A DNA stretch of 64,000 nt from Actinomadura coerulea (GTDB taxonomy: Bacteria > Actinomycetota > Actinomycetes > Streptosporangiales > Streptosporangiaceae). Below are positions 63,294-64,000 of the stretch, piece by piece (position 1 is the first letter of the stretch; every line of letters starts with the position of its first letter). Location of the stretch: positions 3,782,001 to 3,846,000 of the forward strand of contig NZ_JACHMQ010000001.1 in NCBI RefSeq assembly GCF_014208105.1, written 5' to 3'. The notes under the pieces were generated by a model. The model was not told the origin of the DNA and did not search any database. It saw only the letters and a program-made list of their open reading frames with translations. Made by a program: the position numbers and the translations under genes.

Positions 63294-64000
63294 TCAGCCC
63301 AGCAACGGCGCCAGACGGTCCAGCTCCTCCTTGAGCGGCGTAGCGGGGATGTCCTCGAACGGGGTCACGGTCACTTCGCCATCCGCGGATTCCCACACAC
63401 CGGCGACCCGCCCCTCGTGCAGGACGACCGGAGAAATCCATCCGGCCGCTCGGCTCACCTGGCTCTTGTGCTCGGCCGGCACCAGATAGGTCGAGCCTGT
63501 CCCGGCACCCAGGATGTACTGGTCGAACCCACCGAGTAGCCGCACGGACGTGCTGGGTGCGGTGTCGAGGAGCTCGTCCTTGTGCTCGTCAAGGACATAC
63601 ATGGACACGCCTTCGACCTCGACAGCGGACACCCCGTCCTCAGCGGCGGCGAACCACGTCCTGACGTCCTTCTTCCGGCTCTGCTTACGCATCAGCCAGT
63701 TGTCGAACATGTCGGGGGTCGCAGGCCCGTGGGCGCCCAGATAGGCGTGGATGACGGTACGGGCGGCCTCCTCCATGGAGGGCATGCCCGCCCAGCCCGG
63801 AAGCCAGCGCGCCGGAGAGGTGAAGGTGACCTTGGTGCCCTGGGGCGGCCCGTAACAGAGCACACCCCACCATGCCAGCGGCTTGAGCAGCGTGCCCCAG
63901 CCGGATCCGAGCACCTCGGCGAGATGCCCTGAGCCCGTCTCGTCCACGACGGCGCGGGTGAGCTCCTCGCGGGTGAGCGCCGCCCCGTCCGACAACGCGC
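63294..64000 (-). CDS. Winged helix DNA-binding domain-containing protein (5' end outside window)
   Basis: The frame runs to the end of the window; the visible 235 residues are the C-terminal part of a protein of the HTH_42/winged-helix DNA-binding family (ARTVIHAYLGAHGPATPDMFDNWL, VEVEGVSMYVLDEH, RLLGGFDQYILGAGTGSTYLVPAEHKSQVSRAAGWISPVVLHEGRVAGVW). A TTG at 63995 is internal, because the frame stays open before it and family members are longer. Relatives include DNA-damage-processing proteins. The function is not settled. Confidence 0.82.
   Translation of the reverse strand, partial: ALSDGAALTREELTRAVVDETGSGHLAEVLGSGWGTLLKPLAWWGVLCYGPPQGTKVTFTSPARWLPGWAGMPSMEEAARTVIHAYLGAHGPATPDMFDNWLMRKQSRKKDVRTWFAAAEDGVSAVEVEGVSMYVLDEHKDELLDTAPSTSVRLLGGFDQYILGAGTGSTYLVPAEHKSQVSRAAGWISPVVLHEGRVAGVWESADGEVTVTPFEDIPATPLKEELDRLAPLLG

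Overview
The window is chromosomal DNA from a high-GC actinomycete. It shows strong third-position GC bias, many GTG and TTG starts, stop/start overlaps inside operons, an HrdB/SigA-type sigma factor with a long Lys/Asp/Glu-rich N-terminus, and actinobacterial families such as DUF5998, DUF7455, TY-Chap/SseB proteins and a reversed-domain GNAT/acyl-CoA-synthetase fusion. Having hrdB, parE, parC, a DUF5998 gene, an alkaline-phosphatase-family gene and a rhodanese gene in one neighbourhood recalls the core region around hrdB in Streptomyces. The proteins look like Streptosporangiales (Thermomonosporaceae/Actinomadura-like), but that is an inference. I see no tRNA, rRNA, CRISPR array, transposase or integrase.

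Layout: 1-8.6 kb holds a truncated CHAT protein, rhodanese, a phosphodiesterase-like/DUF5998 pair, a small proline-rich protein, a Pat-like acetyltransferase, a PfkB kinase and a LysR regulator. 9.2-14.4 kb has a RecQ-like helicase fused to a phosphoribosyltransferase-like tail, a ThrE-like exporter and a small protein/DUF6745 pair. 14.5-20.4 kb is a tightly coupled six-gene operon of the STM4011-STM4015 type: two radical SAM enzymes, a phosphatase-superfamily enzyme, an ATP-grasp-like protein and two tandem leucine-rich-repeat-like STM4015 proteins. 20.5-24.2 kb is a MetQIN methionine importer behind a long leader, then a DUF4097 protein in an operon with a two-component system that continues to 26.1 kb. 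26.3-34.7 kb holds accessory genes: a TetR/SDR pair, a methyltransferase, a second two-component system with an orphan ABC ATPase, a GH13 enzyme and an FMN-dependent hydroxy-acid oxidase.

34.9-43.1 kb carries parC and parE, separated by a secreted protein, an NTF2-like isomerase, a small unknown protein and a third two-component system. 43.3-45.3 kb is an ABC-2 exporter. 45.4-51.4 kb has DUF7455, GNAT, YaaA, the primary sigma factor and a PAS/GAF/SpoIIE phosphatase. 51.7-54.3 kb has an HhH-GPD protein and a membrane molybdoenzyme/cytochrome b pair. 54.4-60.3 kb has a large unknown protein, two TY-Chap/SseB paralogues and a coupled small protein. 60.3-62.5 kb is the PxpABC 5-oxoprolinase operon. 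The end holds a histidine phosphatase and a truncated winged-helix protein.

Two themes stand out. First, the STM4011-4015 operon is a complete, uncharacterised multi-enzyme pathway. Second, at least ten genes have a TANNNT -10 element 6-7 nt before the start codon, which predicts leaderless transcripts and fixes several start sites; two of these (TetR and the NTF2-like gene) also carry palindromic operators at the promoter.
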